NCBI GenBank assembly: GCA_023458595.1
Contig: JAEWYT010000089.1
Span: 3,564-67,563, forward strand
Reading direction: 5' to 3'
Source: Pseudomonadota bacterium
Lineage (GTDB): Bacteria > Pseudomonadota > Alphaproteobacteria > Rhizobiales > Tepidamorphaceae
DNA length: 64,000 bases
Under the pieces are notes generated by a model. That model had not been told where the DNA came from. It saw only the letters and a program-made list of their open reading frames with translations, and did not search any database. The translations under genes and the position numbers were made by a program. This document shows, piece by piece, positions 53,372 through 63,958 of the stretch; position 1 is the first letter of the stretch, and each line of letters opens with the position of its first letter.

Positions 53372-53386
53372 GTTCTTGATTTGTAC
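53372..53386. promoter_or_regulatory. SOS box 2 upstream of lexA (one mismatch)
   Basis: GTTC, seven bases, GTAC differs by one base from the alphaproteobacterial LexA consensus. It points the opposite way to box 1 and lies 10 bases from it, so the two could bind LexA cooperatively around the lexA promoter. Confidence 0.55.
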
Positions 53387-53434
53387 ACAATCTAGCGGCT
53401 AGGGCCGGCCGAGAGCGGCAACGGGGAGCGCGCC

Positions 53435-54160
53435 ATGCTGACGCGAAAACAGCACGAATTGCTCATGTTCATCCACGAGCGTCTGAAGGAATCGGGCGTG
53501 CCGCCCTCTTTCGACGAGATGAAGGAAGCGCTCGACCTGCGCTCGAAGTCCGGCATCCACCGGCTGATCACGGCACTCGAGGAACGCGGCTTCATCCGCC
53601 GCCTGCCCCATCGGGCGCGGGCGCTGGAGATCGTCCGCCTGCCCGAATCGGTCACTCCGGGCCTCGCCGCGCGGGGCCGCGGCTTCGCCCCGAGCGTCAT
53701 CGAGGGAAGCCTCGGCAAGGTGCCGCCGCCTTCGGTCGAGAAGGACGCCGCCGCGCCGAGCGAGGCTGCGAACTCGAACGCGGTCGCGATCCCCGTCATG
53801 GGCCGCATCGCCGCCGGCACGCCGATCTCCGCGATCCAGAACCACAGCCACTCGATCCAGGTCCCCGTCGAGCTCCTGTCGAAGGGCGAGCACTTCGCCC
53901 TCGAGGTACGCGGCGATTCGATGATCGACGCCGGCATCCTCGACGGCGACACGGTGTTGATCCGCAGGACCGACACAGCCGACACCGGCGATATCGTGGT
54001 CGCGCTGATCGACGACGAGGAAGCGACCCTGAAGCGCCTGCGCCGCAAGGGCGCCTCGATCGCGCTGGAGGCGGCGAACCCCGCCTACGAGACGCGCATC
54101 TTCGGGCCCGACCGGGTCGCGATTCAGGGCCGCCTCGTCGGGCTGATCCGCCAGTACTGA
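53435..54160 (+). CDS. lexA: SOS repressor LexA
   Basis: The 241-residue repressor has an N-terminal winged helix-turn-helix (about residues 1-65), a linker longer than in E. coli, and an S24 peptidase domain. Autocleavage should fall between Ala127 and Gly128 in RIAAGTPI, with catalytic Ser162 (GDSMID) and Lys200 (ATLKRL). All catalytic residues are present. The start has GGGGAG at good spacing, and two SOS boxes precede it. Its end faces comEC with 16 bases between stop codons. Confidence 0.97.
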   Translation: MLTRKQHELLMFIHERLKESGVPPSFDEMKEALDLRSKSGIHRLITALEERGFIRRLPHRARALEIVRLPESVTPGLAARGRGFAPSVIEGSLGKVPPPSVEKDAAAPSEAANSNAVAIPVMGRIAAGTPISAIQNHSHSIQVPVELLSKGEHFALEVRGDSMIDAGILDGDTVLIRRTDTADTGDIVVALIDDEEATLKRLRRKGASIALEAANPAYETRIFGPDRVAIQGRLVGLIRQY

Positions 54161-54176
54161 GAACGCGCGGCAGGCT

Positions 54177-56333
54177 TCACCGCGCCCGGCGCGTCCACGG
54201 GCGCTCGCCGGCCCGTTCGGCGGCCGTCTCGATGGAAATGCCCTCTCCGGTCCGCGTCAGCACCGTCGCGCCCGACCGGGCGGCGTCCTTTGGGCCAATC
54301 ACGATCGCCTGCTCGCGGCACCAGTCCGGGGGCTCGATGGCCGTGACGATCACGTCGGCCCAGGCGCAGTCCTCGACGAAGGCCATCGGCTCCCTGACGT
54401 AGGAAACCCGCATCCGGCCGTTGTCGGCGATACAGGCCTGGCCGTCGCAATCGGCGCGCGCCGAGCGGGTGCCGTCCGGCGCGATTCCGGCGTTTCGCTG
54501 CCAGACCTCCGCTTCGTAGTCGGATCCCCGGCGCGGCAGGTAGACGAGCGTCCCATCGTCCGTCCTCAGGGCTGCCGCCTTCGCGTCGCGCGAGACGTAG
54601 AGATCGGGCGGCGTCGCGACGATACCGCTTGCGAGGCCCGCGACAATCGGCACCAGCCCCAGAAGCCGCGCCCACGTGCGCCACAGCGAGAGCCACAGGC
54701 CCCCGGCAACGGTCGCCAGAAGTCCCGCGACCGGCACCTGCGCGACCATGCGCACCGCCCCATCGTAACCGGCCACGGTGTTTGCCACCCGCAGCACGCC
54801 CTCGATGCCGAGCCCCATCAAGGCGAGCATCGGGCCCTCGAGCCCGAACGGCATCAGCAACACCGCGGCGAGCGCGGCCGGCATCACCAGCACGCTGACG
54901 AGCGGCATCGCCGCGACATTGGCGAGGAGGCCGTAGACCGCTACCCGGTTGAAGTGATAGGCGGCGAACGGTCCCGTGGCGAGACCGGCGACGAGCGCCG
55001 TGAAGACGAGGCCGAAGACCGCCCGCCAGGCGAAGCGGACGGATGCCGGAGTCGCGCTCTCCGCCCTCCCCGCCGCCCGCGACCTCAGCGCCTCGTAGGC
55101 TGCGACCAGCGCGACGGTCGCGGCGAACGACATCTGGAAGCTCGCGGAGACCAGCGCCTCGGGCGTCAGCGCCAGGACGATCAGCGCCGCCAGCGCGACG
55201 TTGCGCAGCGTGATCGCCGGCCGGTCGAGCAGGATGGCGACCAGCATGATCGCCGCCATGATGAAGGCGCGCTGCGTGGCGATCGACGCCCCCGACAGGA
55301 CCAGATAGCCGGCTCCGCCGAGAAGCGCGATCGCCGCCGCCCACTTCTTGATCGGCCGGGTCAGCGCGAGGTCCGGCGACAGCGCGAAACAGGCGCGGGC
55401 GAACCAGAACAGCGTTCCCACGACCAGCATCATGTGCAGGCCGGAGATCGCCAGGATGTGGGCGAGGCCGGAGGCCCGCAGCGCCTCCTCGTCGCTCTCG
55501 GGGATCGCGCCGCGCTCGCCGGTGATGAGCGCCGCGGCGACCGCGCCAACGGATCCGGGCAGGCGGCGTTCGATACGTGCCGCGATCGACAGGCGCAGCC
55601 GTTCCACCCCGACGCCGAGCCCGGCGAGCAGGCCCGCCCTCCCGGTCGCCCCCGCCGATACAGGCGCGCTCGTCAGAAAGCCGACGCCGCCGATCCCGGC
55701 AAACCACGCCTGACGCGCGTAGTCGAAGCCACCTGGCACGGCCGCGTCCGGCGGCGGCATGAGGATGGCGTCGAAGCGGACGACGTCGCCTGGCGCCGGT
55801 ACGGCCCACTTGCCGCGCATCCAGAGCGAAAGGCGGTGCGGCAGGTCCCGTGCCGGCCAGGCGGCGATCCGGCGCGGTTCCACCAGCAGGCGCGTCGATC
55901 CGTCCTCGTTGCGCTCCAGCCCGGCGATACGGCCCGTCACGGTGACCGGCGCGCCCGTCTCGGCGACGACCGGGGCGGCGACGCGAAGGCTGCGCAGGCC
56001 GGCGTCCATCATGCCGAGAGAAGCGAGGAACAGAGCCATGAACAGCGTCCCCGAGAGCCGGCCGGGCCCCGCCCTGACGGCGATGAACCCGGTCAGGGCG
56101 CAAAGCACGCCGACGGCGGCGAGCGAGGGCTCGCGCGGCAGGGCGAAATAGGCCGCAATCCCGGTCCCGAACGCGACCGGGACCCACAGGAACAGCCGCT
56201 CGCGCTCGGCCTCGACGGTCCTCCGGAGAACTTCCGCCCCGGACCAGCCCCCCAACCGCCCAAACGCACCCGGCCACAGCCGGGCCGTCGCCCGCGCGCG
56301 CCGCTCGCCGATCGAGGACGTCTCGCCGCTCAC
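54177..56333 (-). CDS. comEC: ComEC/Rec2-family membrane protein
   Basis: The 718-residue protein has an N-terminal domain of the DUF4131 type, several membrane spans, and a central competence domain with HILAISGLHMMLVVGTLFW near residues 280-300, the hallmark of ComEC. The C-terminal part does not show the HxHxDH metallo-beta-lactamase motif found in Bacillus-type ComEC and is shorter and cysteine-containing, so nuclease activity is unlikely. It probably forms a DNA-translocating channel. The gene is next to lexA and divergent from gltX. Confidence 0.9.
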   Translation of the reverse strand: MSGETSSIGERRARATARLWPGAFGRLGGWSGAEVLRRTVEAERERLFLWVPVAFGTGIAAYFALPREPSLAAVGVLCALTGFIAVRAGPGRLSGTLFMALFLASLGMMDAGLRSLRVAAPVVAETGAPVTVTGRIAGLERNEDGSTRLLVEPRRIAAWPARDLPHRLSLWMRGKWAVPAPGDVVRFDAILMPPPDAAVPGGFDYARQAWFAGIGGVGFLTSAPVSAGATGRAGLLAGLGVGVERLRLSIAARIERRLPGSVGAVAAALITGERGAIPESDEEALRASGLAHILAISGLHMMLVVGTLFWFARACFALSPDLALTRPIKKWAAAIALLGGAGYLVLSGASIATQRAFIMAAIMLVAILLDRPAITLRNVALAALIVLALTPEALVSASFQMSFAATVALVAAYEALRSRAAGRAESATPASVRFAWRAVFGLVFTALVAGLATGPFAAYHFNRVAVYGLLANVAAMPLVSVLVMPAALAAVLLMPFGLEGPMLALMGLGIEGVLRVANTVAGYDGAVRMVAQVPVAGLLATVAGGLWLSLWRTWARLLGLVPIVAGLASGIVATPPDLYVSRDAKAAALRTDDGTLVYLPRRGSDYEAEVWQRNAGIAPDGTRSARADCDGQACIADNGRMRVSYVREPMAFVEDCAWADVIVTAIEPPDWCREQAIVIGPKDAARSGATVLTRTGEGISIETAAERAGERPWTRRAR

Positions 56334-56442
56334 CGGATTGCCCGCTTCAATCTTCGCCGAAGGCCGTGCTACTAGAGCCCTTCATGGCTCCATGCCCCCC
56401 CGAACCATACTAGACCGCACGAGAATTCGACCGCCACCCGTC

Positions 56443-57867
56443 ATGTCCAAGTCCGAGATCGTCACCCGCTTCGCTCCCTCGCCGACCGGCTTCCTGCACA
56501 TCGGCGGCGCCCGCACGGCGCTGTTCAACTGGCTCTACGCCCGCGGCCGCGGCGGCAGGATGCTGCTCAGGATCGAGGACACCGACCGCGAGCGCTCGAC
56601 GGACGAGGCGATCGCCGCGATCCTCGACGGGCTGAAGTGGCTCGGTCTCGACTGGGACGGCGACGCGATCTCGCAGTTCGCCCGCGCCCAGCGGCACCGC
56701 GACGTCGTCGAGGAGATGCTCGGCCAGGGCAAGGCCTACCGCTGCTACGCGACGCCGGAGGAGCTCGCCGAGATGCGCGAGACCGCGCGCGCGGAAGGCC
56801 GTCCGCCGCGCTATGACGGCCGCTGGCGCGACCGCGACCCGTCGGAAGCACCGCCCGGCGTGAAGCCGGCGATCCGCCTGAGGGCGCCGGTCGACGGCGA
56901 GACGGTGGTCCAGGATCACGTCCAGGGCCGGGTCGTCTGGCAGAACAAGGACCTCGACGACCTGATCCTCCTGCGCTCCGACGGCAACCCCACCTACATG
57001 CTCGCCGTCGTCGTCGACGACCACGACATGGGCGTCACCCACGTCATCCGCGGCGACGACCACCTGACCAACGCCGCCCGCCAGACGCAGATCTATCAGG
57101 CGATGGGCTGGACCGTGCCGGAGATGGCCCATATCCCGCTGATCCACGGCCCGGACGGCGCGAAGCTGTCGAAGCGCCACGGCGCCCTCGGCGTCGACGC
57201 CTACCGCGCGATGGGCTACCTGCCGGAAGCGATGCGCAACTACCTCGTGCGCCTCGGCTGGAGCCACGGCGACGACGAGGTGATGTCGACCGAGCAGATG
57301 CTCAAGTGGTTCGACCTCGACGCCATCGGCAAGTCGGCCGCGCGCTTCGATTTCGCCAAGCTCGAGAACCTGAACGGCATCTACATGCGGCAGACGCCGG
57401 ACGCCGACCTCACCGACGCCTTCCTGAGGAACCTGCCCTACCTGCCGGGCGGCGCGGCGTTCCTGGCCAGCCTCGACGCGGTGAAATCCGAGCGTATCCG
57501 AACGGCCATGCCCGGACTGAAGGAGCGCGCCAAGAATCTCGTGGAACTCCTTGAAAATTCGAAGTTTCTTGTGGAGGAAAGACCGCTTTCCCTCGACGAG
57601 AAGGCACAGAAGATCCTGGACGACGCCGGACGCGGGACGCTCGCCGACGTGCTTGCCGTCCTGAAGGCGGCGCCCGAGTGGAACGCCGAAAGCCTGGAAG
57701 CCGCGGTGAAGGCATTCGCGGAGAGTTCGGGCCGCAAGCTCGGCTCGATCGCCCAGCCGTTGCGGGCCGCGCTCACAGGTCGCACCACCTCTCCCGGCAT
57801 CTTCGACGTGCTCGCGGTGCTGGGACGCGAGGAAAGCCTTGCCCGGATTGCCGATCAGGCCGCTTGA
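56443..57867 (+). CDS. gltX: Glutamyl-tRNA synthetase
   Basis: The 474-residue class I synthetase charges tRNA-Glu. The HIGH motif is in PSPTGFLHIGGART near residues 11-24 and the KLSKR loop is in DGAKLSKRHGA near residues 241-251. ATG 56443 gives MSKSEIVTRFAPSPTG. Alphaproteobacteria often have two GltX paralogues; this one ends in the anticodon-binding domain with a typical SPGIFDVLAVLG. gltA follows 195 bases later. Confidence 0.95.
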   Translation: MSKSEIVTRFAPSPTGFLHIGGARTALFNWLYARGRGGRMLLRIEDTDRERSTDEAIAAILDGLKWLGLDWDGDAISQFARAQRHRDVVEEMLGQGKAYRCYATPEELAEMRETARAEGRPPRYDGRWRDRDPSEAPPGVKPAIRLRAPVDGETVVQDHVQGRVVWQNKDLDDLILLRSDGNPTYMLAVVVDDHDMGVTHVIRGDDHLTNAARQTQIYQAMGWTVPEMAHIPLIHGPDGAKLSKRHGALGVDAYRAMGYLPEAMRNYLVRLGWSHGDDEVMSTEQMLKWFDLDAIGKSAARFDFAKLENLNGIYMRQTPDADLTDAFLRNLPYLPGGAAFLASLDAVKSERIRTAMPGLKERAKNLVELLENSKFLVEERPLSLDEKAQKILDDAGRGTLADVLAVLKAAPEWNAESLEAAVKAFAESSGRKLGSIAQPLRAALTGRTTSPGIFDVLAVLGREESLARIADQAA

Positions 57868-58062
57868 TGCGTAACCGTTCCGCTACATGTATGAACTAAG
57901 GTGCCGATCGGCGCCGCTTGCCGACGCCGGTCAAATCGGCTACCGAGTCTGACGAATTCCTTCCGAGCCGCACACCAGCCGACCACGGGACCGAGTGCGT
58001 ATCCCGGCGAGCCGAAACAGGGCTGTGCGGACGCCCGCCAACAGGACAGGAGCCACCTGCCC

Positions 58063-59373
<1,311 letters not shown>

Positions 59374-59398
59374 CTGGACTGCAACGAGATTCAGATCA

Positions 59399-59432
59399 GG
59401 CCGGGGCGTCCGACGCTCCGGCCTTTTCATTT
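59399..59432 (+). terminator. Rho-independent terminator after gltA
   Basis: A GGCCGG-type stem of about 11 base pairs (59399-59423, one G-U pair) with a tight loop is followed by TTTTCATTT. It starts 25 bases after the gltA stop. The T-tract overlaps the last codon of lpxB on the other strand. Confidence 0.85.
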
Positions 59433-60605
59433 GACCCTGACGGGCTCTAGCAGGTCCAGGACCGCCGCGGCGGCGCGGCGGCTCGGACTGTCGCCGTCGA
59501 TCAGTGTCGCCGAGCGCACCTTTCCGATCGCCGATATCTGGGCGCGCCGGTCCGGCGTATCGTCGAACAGGGGATCGAGAGCCGCCGACAGCGTCCGCGG
59601 ATCGCAGCCGGCGTGGATGAATTCGGGAAACGCGTTCTCGCCGATCACCAGATTGGCCATCACGACGGAATGGGTCCGGAGCATCCAGCGCAGCGCGGCC
59701 GTCAACGGATCGAGCCTGTAGGTGACGACCATCGGCACTTCGGCGAGCGCCAGCTCGAGGGTGACCGTGCCCGACGCGGCGAGCGCGACGCGGCCCGAGG
59801 CGAACGCCACCCACTTCTCCGTCTCGCCCGACACGACCCGCGGCCTGACCGGCCACCCGGCGACCTCGTCTCTCAGCCGATCCGCCAGATGGGCGACCGC
59901 CGGCAGGATCGCGTCGAAGTCCCGGCCCCTGTCGCGCAGCGCCACCAGCGTGTCGCGGAAGACGGGCATCAGCCGCTCGATCTCGGTCACGCGGCTGCCC
60001 GGCAGAACCAGCAGGACCGGCCGCGCCTCGCCCTCGTCCGCCCGCGGCGGCATCAGCCCCATCCTCTCGATCGCCGGATGGCCGACATAGACGCACTCCG
60101 GCCCGCCGAGCTTCCGGTGCACGTCCGGCTCGAACGGGAATACCGCCAGGACGCGGTCCACGTAGGCGCGCATCTTTCGCGCCCGCCACGGCCGCCAGGC
60201 CCAGACTGTCGGCGAGACATAGTCGACGATCGGGACCTGCGGCATCCGCCGGCGTACCCGCTTGGCGACCTGATGCGTGAATTCCGGACTGTCGACGATG
60301 ATCAATACGTCGGGCGCGAACGCCACGACATGGTCGACCGCCTCGTGGACGCGCCGGATGAGGCCCGGCAGGCGGGCCAGGATCGCGAGCGGCCCCATGA
60401 CCGCGATCTCGGAGAGCGGGAAAGCGCTCTTCAGGCCCGCCAGCTCCATTTCCGGACCGCCGACGCCGGCAAACCGGATCTCCCGCCGGGTATCGGCCCG
60501 CATCGCGTCCATCAGTCCGGCGCCCAGGTGGTCGCCCGAGGATTCGCCGGCGATGATCGCGACGCGAAGCGGCCGCTCGGCATGCTCCGGGCCCGGCTCC
60601 CTCAT
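59427..60605 (-). CDS. lpxB: Lipid-A-disaccharide synthase
   Basis: The 392-residue glycosyltransferase joins UDP-2,3-diacylglucosamine and lipid X. It shows IAGESSGDHLGAGLMDAMR near residues 17-35, FAGVGGPEME near 43-52, IDS-like VDSPEFTHQVAKRVRR near 104-119, YVSPTVWAWRPWRA near residues 130-143 and the late LPGSRVTEIERLMP motif. Its ATG overlaps the lpxI stop by 4 bases (ATGA). Last gene of the lpxD-fabZ-lpxA-lpxI-lpxB operon. Confidence 0.97.
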   Translation of the reverse strand: MREPGPEHAERPLRVAIIAGESSGDHLGAGLMDAMRADTRREIRFAGVGGPEMELAGLKSAFPLSEIAVMGPLAILARLPGLIRRVHEAVDHVVAFAPDVLIIVDSPEFTHQVAKRVRRRMPQVPIVDYVSPTVWAWRPWRARKMRAYVDRVLAVFPFEPDVHRKLGGPECVYVGHPAIERMGLMPPRADEGEARPVLLVLPGSRVTEIERLMPVFRDTLVALRDRGRDFDAILPAVAHLADRLRDEVAGWPVRPRVVSGETEKWVAFASGRVALAASGTVTLELALAEVPMVVTYRLDPLTAALRWMLRTHSVVMANLVIGENAFPEFIHAGCDPRTLSAALDPLFDDTPDRRAQISAIGKVRSATLIDGDSPSRRAAAAVLDLLEPVRVK

Positions 60606-61492
60606 CTGCGGCCGGATGGTCTGTCGGTCTCGATGCCGACGACGAACAGCCCGGCCTCGTCGGCGGCGTGGCGCACGTCCTCGATCCTCGGCAGCAGCAC
60701 GCAGCCCGCCTCGACCGCGATGCCCTCGAGGCCTGCGGCATGAGCGGCGACCACGGTTTCGATGCCGACGACCGGCATATCGAGCCGGAGTTCCTGACCC
60801 GGCTTCGCGGCTTTGACGAGAACGCCGGACGGCGCGGCCGCCGAAATCCGTCCCTGCGCGCGAAGGTCCGCGCAACGGCGCACCATCGCCGTGGTCCCTT
60901 CCGCCGCCTCGACCGCGACGATCCGCTCCGACAGCACGACGACCGCCTGGCCGATATCGAGCGAGCCCATCTGGCCGATGGCGCGGAAGCCGAAATCCAT
61001 GTCGGCGCGCGACTTGCGGGCCGGTTTCACCTTGCCGAGCGCGCCCGCCGGCGCGACGAGCTTCGGCACCGCCTCGCGCGGGCCGACGATGCGGAAGCCC
61101 TCGCTCTCGAATATCCGGACGACGCCGTTCACCGCCCGGTCGTCGCCGCCCCGCATGATCCGCATGATCGTCGGCAGGGCCGCCTTGACGGTGCCCATGT
61201 CCCACTCGATGTCGGAAAAGCGCGGCCGGCGGACATTGCCGGCCATCAGCACGTCGCGGCAGCCCTGGTCGAGAAGCAGGGTCTTCAACCTGCCCGCCGC
61301 GCCGATCGGCAGGCGCGCCCTCGGAAAGGCGCCGAAATCGGCATCCGCCTCGCCTTCCACCTCGACGACGAACAGGGGCCGCCCGGAGGCGTGCACCTCC
61401 TCTGCGACGATGAGCGGAAGCTCTCCGGACCCCGCGATGATGGCCAGCGGCCCCGGACGCTTGTCGTCCCGGCGCCCCGGACCGGCGGACAT
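60602..61492 (-). CDS. lpxI: UDP-2,3-diacylglucosamine diphosphatase LpxI
   Basis: The 296-residue protein is LpxI (DUF1009 family), the alphaproteobacterial replacement for LpxH that releases UMP to give lipid X. The N-terminal LAIIAGSGELPLIVAEE begins near residue 16, and the C-terminal half has DFGFRAIGQMGSLDIGQAVVV and the AEGTTAMVRRCADLR segment near residue 190. ATG 61492 is chosen because a GGAGG lies 8 bases upstream; an in-frame ATG at 61513 would overlap lpxA. It sits between lpxA and lpxB as expected. Confidence 0.95.
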   Translation of the reverse strand: MSAGPGRRDDKRPGPLAIIAGSGELPLIVAEEVHASGRPLFVVEVEGEADADFGAFPRARLPIGAAGRLKTLLLDQGCRDVLMAGNVRRPRFSDIEWDMGTVKAALPTIMRIMRGGDDRAVNGVVRIFESEGFRIVGPREAVPKLVAPAGALGKVKPARKSRADMDFGFRAIGQMGSLDIGQAVVVLSERIVAVEAAEGTTAMVRRCADLRAQGRISAAAPSGVLVKAAKPGQELRLDMPVVGIETVVAAHAAGLEGIAVEAGCVLLPRIEDVRHAADEAGLFVVGIETDRPSGRR

Positions 61493-61496
61493 GGGG

Positions 61497-62297
61497 TCAG
61501 CCTCCGCGTCCATTGCGCGGGGTGCACAGGGACCGGTCGGAATCGGCCCGGATGAAGTCGACCACCGTCGTCACCAGCGGATGGTCCGGGAACAGCTGCG
61601 CGACGTCCTCGACCCGCTCCATCAGCGTGCCCTCGTTGGAGAACAGCAGCCGGTAGGCCTGGCGCAGGGTGTGGATGTGCTCGCGGTCGAAGCCGTGCCG
61701 CTTCAGGCCGACGATGTTGAGGCCGCCGAGATAGGCGCGGTTGCCGAGCACGGATCCGTAGGGGATGACGTCGTTCTCGACGCCGCTCATGCCGCCGACG
61801 AAGGCGTACTGGCCGATCCGCACCCACTGGTGGACGGCCGCCAGTCCGCCGAGGATGGCGTGGTCCTGCACCTGGCAGTGGCCGGCGAGCGTGGCGTTGT
61901 TGATGAACAGCACGTTGTTGCCGACCTTGCAGTCGTGGGCGACATGCGCGCCCACCATGAAGTAGCAATGGTCGCCGACCGACGTTTCCATCCCGCCGAA
62001 GGACGTGCCGGGGTTCATGGTCACCTGCTCGCGGATCACGCAGTCCGCCCCGATGACGAGCCGGCTCGGCTCGCCCGCGTATTTCAGGTGCTGCGGCGGC
62101 TGGCCGAGCGAGGCGAACGGGAAGATCTTGGTCCGCGCGCCGATGGTGGTGTGGCCGTCGAGGACCACGTGGCCCATCAGTTCCACGTCGTCGCCGAGGA
62201 CGACGTTGTCGCCGATCATGCAGAACGGCCCGATTTTCACTCTGTCGCCAAGGCGGGCCGTTTTGCCGACCATGGCCGTCGGATGTACGTCTGTCAT
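61497..62297 (-). CDS. lpxA: UDP-N-acetylglucosamine acyltransferase
   Basis: The 266-residue left-handed beta-helix trimer transfers the first hydroxyacyl chain in lipid A synthesis. Hexapeptide repeats run from DVHPTAMVGKTARLGDRVKIGP through GSVLGNRAYLGGLN, with the catalytic histidine in AHVAHDCKVG near residue 124. A C-terminal helical segment begins near residue 195. It starts 10 bases after fabZ. Confidence 0.97.
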   Translation of the reverse strand: MTDVHPTAMVGKTARLGDRVKIGPFCMIGDNVVLGDDVELMGHVVLDGHTTIGARTKIFPFASLGQPPQHLKYAGEPSRLVIGADCVIREQVTMNPGTSFGGMETSVGDHCYFMVGAHVAHDCKVGNNVLFINNATLAGHCQVQDHAILGGLAAVHQWVRIGQYAFVGGMSGVENDVIPYGSVLGNRAYLGGLNIVGLKRHGFDREHIHTLRQAYRLLFSNEGTLMERVEDVAQLFPDHPLVTTVVDFIRADSDRSLCTPRNGRGG

Positions 62298-62307
62298 GGA
62301 GTACGCT

Positions 62308-62781
62308 TTACTTGTCCGCGATCATCGCGCTGATTTCGGCTTCCGCCACCACAGAGCCGTCGACGCGGGCTTCCGCCGCGTACTTCCAGATCGTCTTGCG
62401 GTTGCGGATCTTCTTGACGTGGTAGTGGACGACATCGCCCGGAACCACGGGTTTTCGGAATTTGCATTTGTCGATGGTCATGAAGTAGACGAGCTTCGGC
62501 TGACCGCTCCCGTAGCGCAGGATGCAGACCGCTCCCGCGGTCTGCGCCATTCCCTCGACGAGCAGCACGCCGGGCATGATCGGCCGCTCCGGGAAATGAC
62601 CGATGAATTGTGGCTCGTTGAAGGTCACGTTCTTTATGCCGATGCAGGACTCGTCGCCACGGATATCGACGATCCGGTCCACCATCAGGAACGGATACCG
62701 GTGCGGCAGCAGCTCCAGAAGCCGCGTGATATCAAGCGACTCGAGCGTCTGAATGCTAGTCGGGCTCGCGCTCATGTCCAT
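62308..62781 (-). CDS. fabZ: 3-hydroxyacyl-ACP dehydratase
   Basis: The 157-residue hot-dog-fold enzyme dehydrates 3-hydroxyacyl-ACPs in fatty-acid synthesis and competes with LpxA for hydroxyacyl-ACP. Signature segments are LLPHRYPFLMVDRI near residues 25-38 with the catalytic His, NEPQFIGHFPERPIMPGVL near residues 56-74 and the Glu of LLVEGMAQTAG. ATG 62781 is preferred; it makes the gene overlap lpxD by 26 bases. An ATG two codons downstream is possible. Confidence 0.96.
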   Translation of the reverse strand: MDMSASPTSIQTLESLDITRLLELLPHRYPFLMVDRIVDIRGDESCIGIKNVTFNEPQFIGHFPERPIMPGVLLVEGMAQTAGAVCILRYGSGQPKLVYFMTIDKCKFRKPVVPGDVVHYHVKKIRNRKTIWKYAAEARVDGSVVAEAEISAMIADK

Positions 62782-63841
62782 TTCCGTCTGCCCTTTCAGG
62801 CGCCCGCCGCCCCGCGATATACTCGCGGGCGATCTTTTGCAGCGCCGCAACCTCCCTAAGCCACTCGCGCGCCGGCCTGGCGGGAACCCCGCCGTAGCGT
62901 CCGCCCGGCGCGAGATCCTCGTTGACGGCGCTGAGCGTGGCCACCTGTGCGCCGTCGCCGATCGTGACGTGGTTCATGACGCCGGCCTGACCGCCGATCG
63001 CGACGAAATCGCCGAGGGACGCGCTTCCCGCGATGCCGACCTGGGCGACGATGACGCAATGCCGACCGACGACGACGTTATGGCCTATCTGGACCATGTT
63101 GTCGATCTTCGTCCCCTCCCCGATCACCGTGTCCCGGAGGGCGCCGCGGTCGATCGTTGTATTGGCACCTATCTCGACGTCGTCCTGGATGATGACGCGG
63201 CCGATCTGCGGGATCTTCGCGTGCCCCTTGGCGCCCATCGCGTAGCCGAAGCCGTCCTGGCCGATGCGCACGCCCGGATGGACGATGACCCGGTCGCCGA
63301 TCAGGGCGTGCAGCACGGAGGCCGCCGGCCCGATCGAGCCGTCGCGGCCGATCTGCACCCGCGCGCCGACGACGCTGCCCGAGAGGATTCGCGTGCCGCG
63401 GCCGATCCGCGCGCCCATCCCCACGATCGCGCCCGGCTCCACGACCGCCCCCGGCTCGATCACCGCGGTCGGGTGAACTCCGTTTCCGGCCGGTGCGTCG
63501 TCCCAGACCCGCGCCGGCCGTGTCGCGTCGGGGAAGAAGCGGCGCACGATCTCGTTGAACGCCCGGGACGCATTGCCGACGACCAGCGGAACCGCGCTCC
63601 CGGGCACCTGATCGGCATTCCTGGCGGCGACGACGCAGGCGCCCGCCCCGGTCGCGGCGAGGTCGGCTGCGTATTTCGGGTTGTCGAAGAAGGAGATCTG
63701 CGTCGGGCCGGCGAGCGGCAGCGCCGCGACGTCCTCGATCAGGCGGTCGGCATCGCCGGACACCGCCTCGGCGCCGACCCAGCCCGCGATCTCGCTGAGC
63801 GCGAAGGGGCCTGCCCTGTCAAAGAAACGAACATCGTCCAT
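62756..63841 (-). CDS. lpxD: UDP-3-O-(3-hydroxyacyl)glucosamine N-acyltransferase
   Basis: The 361-residue acyltransferase adds the N-linked hydroxyacyl chain in lipid A synthesis. The N-terminal part is a uridine-binding domain (SFFDNPKYAADL near residues 49-60), followed by left-handed beta-helix repeats from GVHPTAVIEPGAVVE onward, the catalytic histidine in QIGHNVVVGRH near residue 252 and a C-terminal helix. It is the first of the lipid A cluster in this window; bamA normally precedes it, but its end lies outside the right edge. Confidence 0.96.
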   Translation of the reverse strand: MDDVRFFDRAGPFALSEIAGWVGAEAVSGDADRLIEDVAALPLAGPTQISFFDNPKYAADLAATGAGACVVAARNADQVPGSAVPLVVGNASRAFNEIVRRFFPDATRPARVWDDAPAGNGVHPTAVIEPGAVVEPGAIVGMGARIGRGTRILSGSVVGARVQIGRDGSIGPAASVLHALIGDRVIVHPGVRIGQDGFGYAMGAKGHAKIPQIGRVIIQDDVEIGANTTIDRGALRDTVIGEGTKIDNMVQIGHNVVVGRHCVIVAQVGIAGSASLGDFVAIGGQAGVMNHVTIGDGAQVATLSAVNEDLAPGGRYGGVPARPAREWLREVAALQKIAREYIAGRRAPERADGNGHEREPD

Positions 63842-63942
63842 GGCGGAAAACTACCCCAAGCCCGGTCACGATCATACCGGAGAGGACAGCCTCGGAAATA
63901 CGCAATGCCCCCGCGATGCGGCCCCTTTCCGAAACGCCTGAC

Positions 63943-63958
63943 GCCCGGACGGCCGGGC
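63943..63958. other. GC hairpin upstream of lpxD
   Basis: GCCCGG and CCGGGC arms enclose ACGG in the 159-base gap before lpxD. It may be the tail structure of a gene beyond the window edge, but no T-tract is visible, so it is not called a terminator. Confidence 0.3.

Noticed and set aside
57901..58062. 54-codon upstream extension of gltA
   Set aside because: No family similarity; ATG 58063 is preceded by AGGAG and gives the expected N-terminus.
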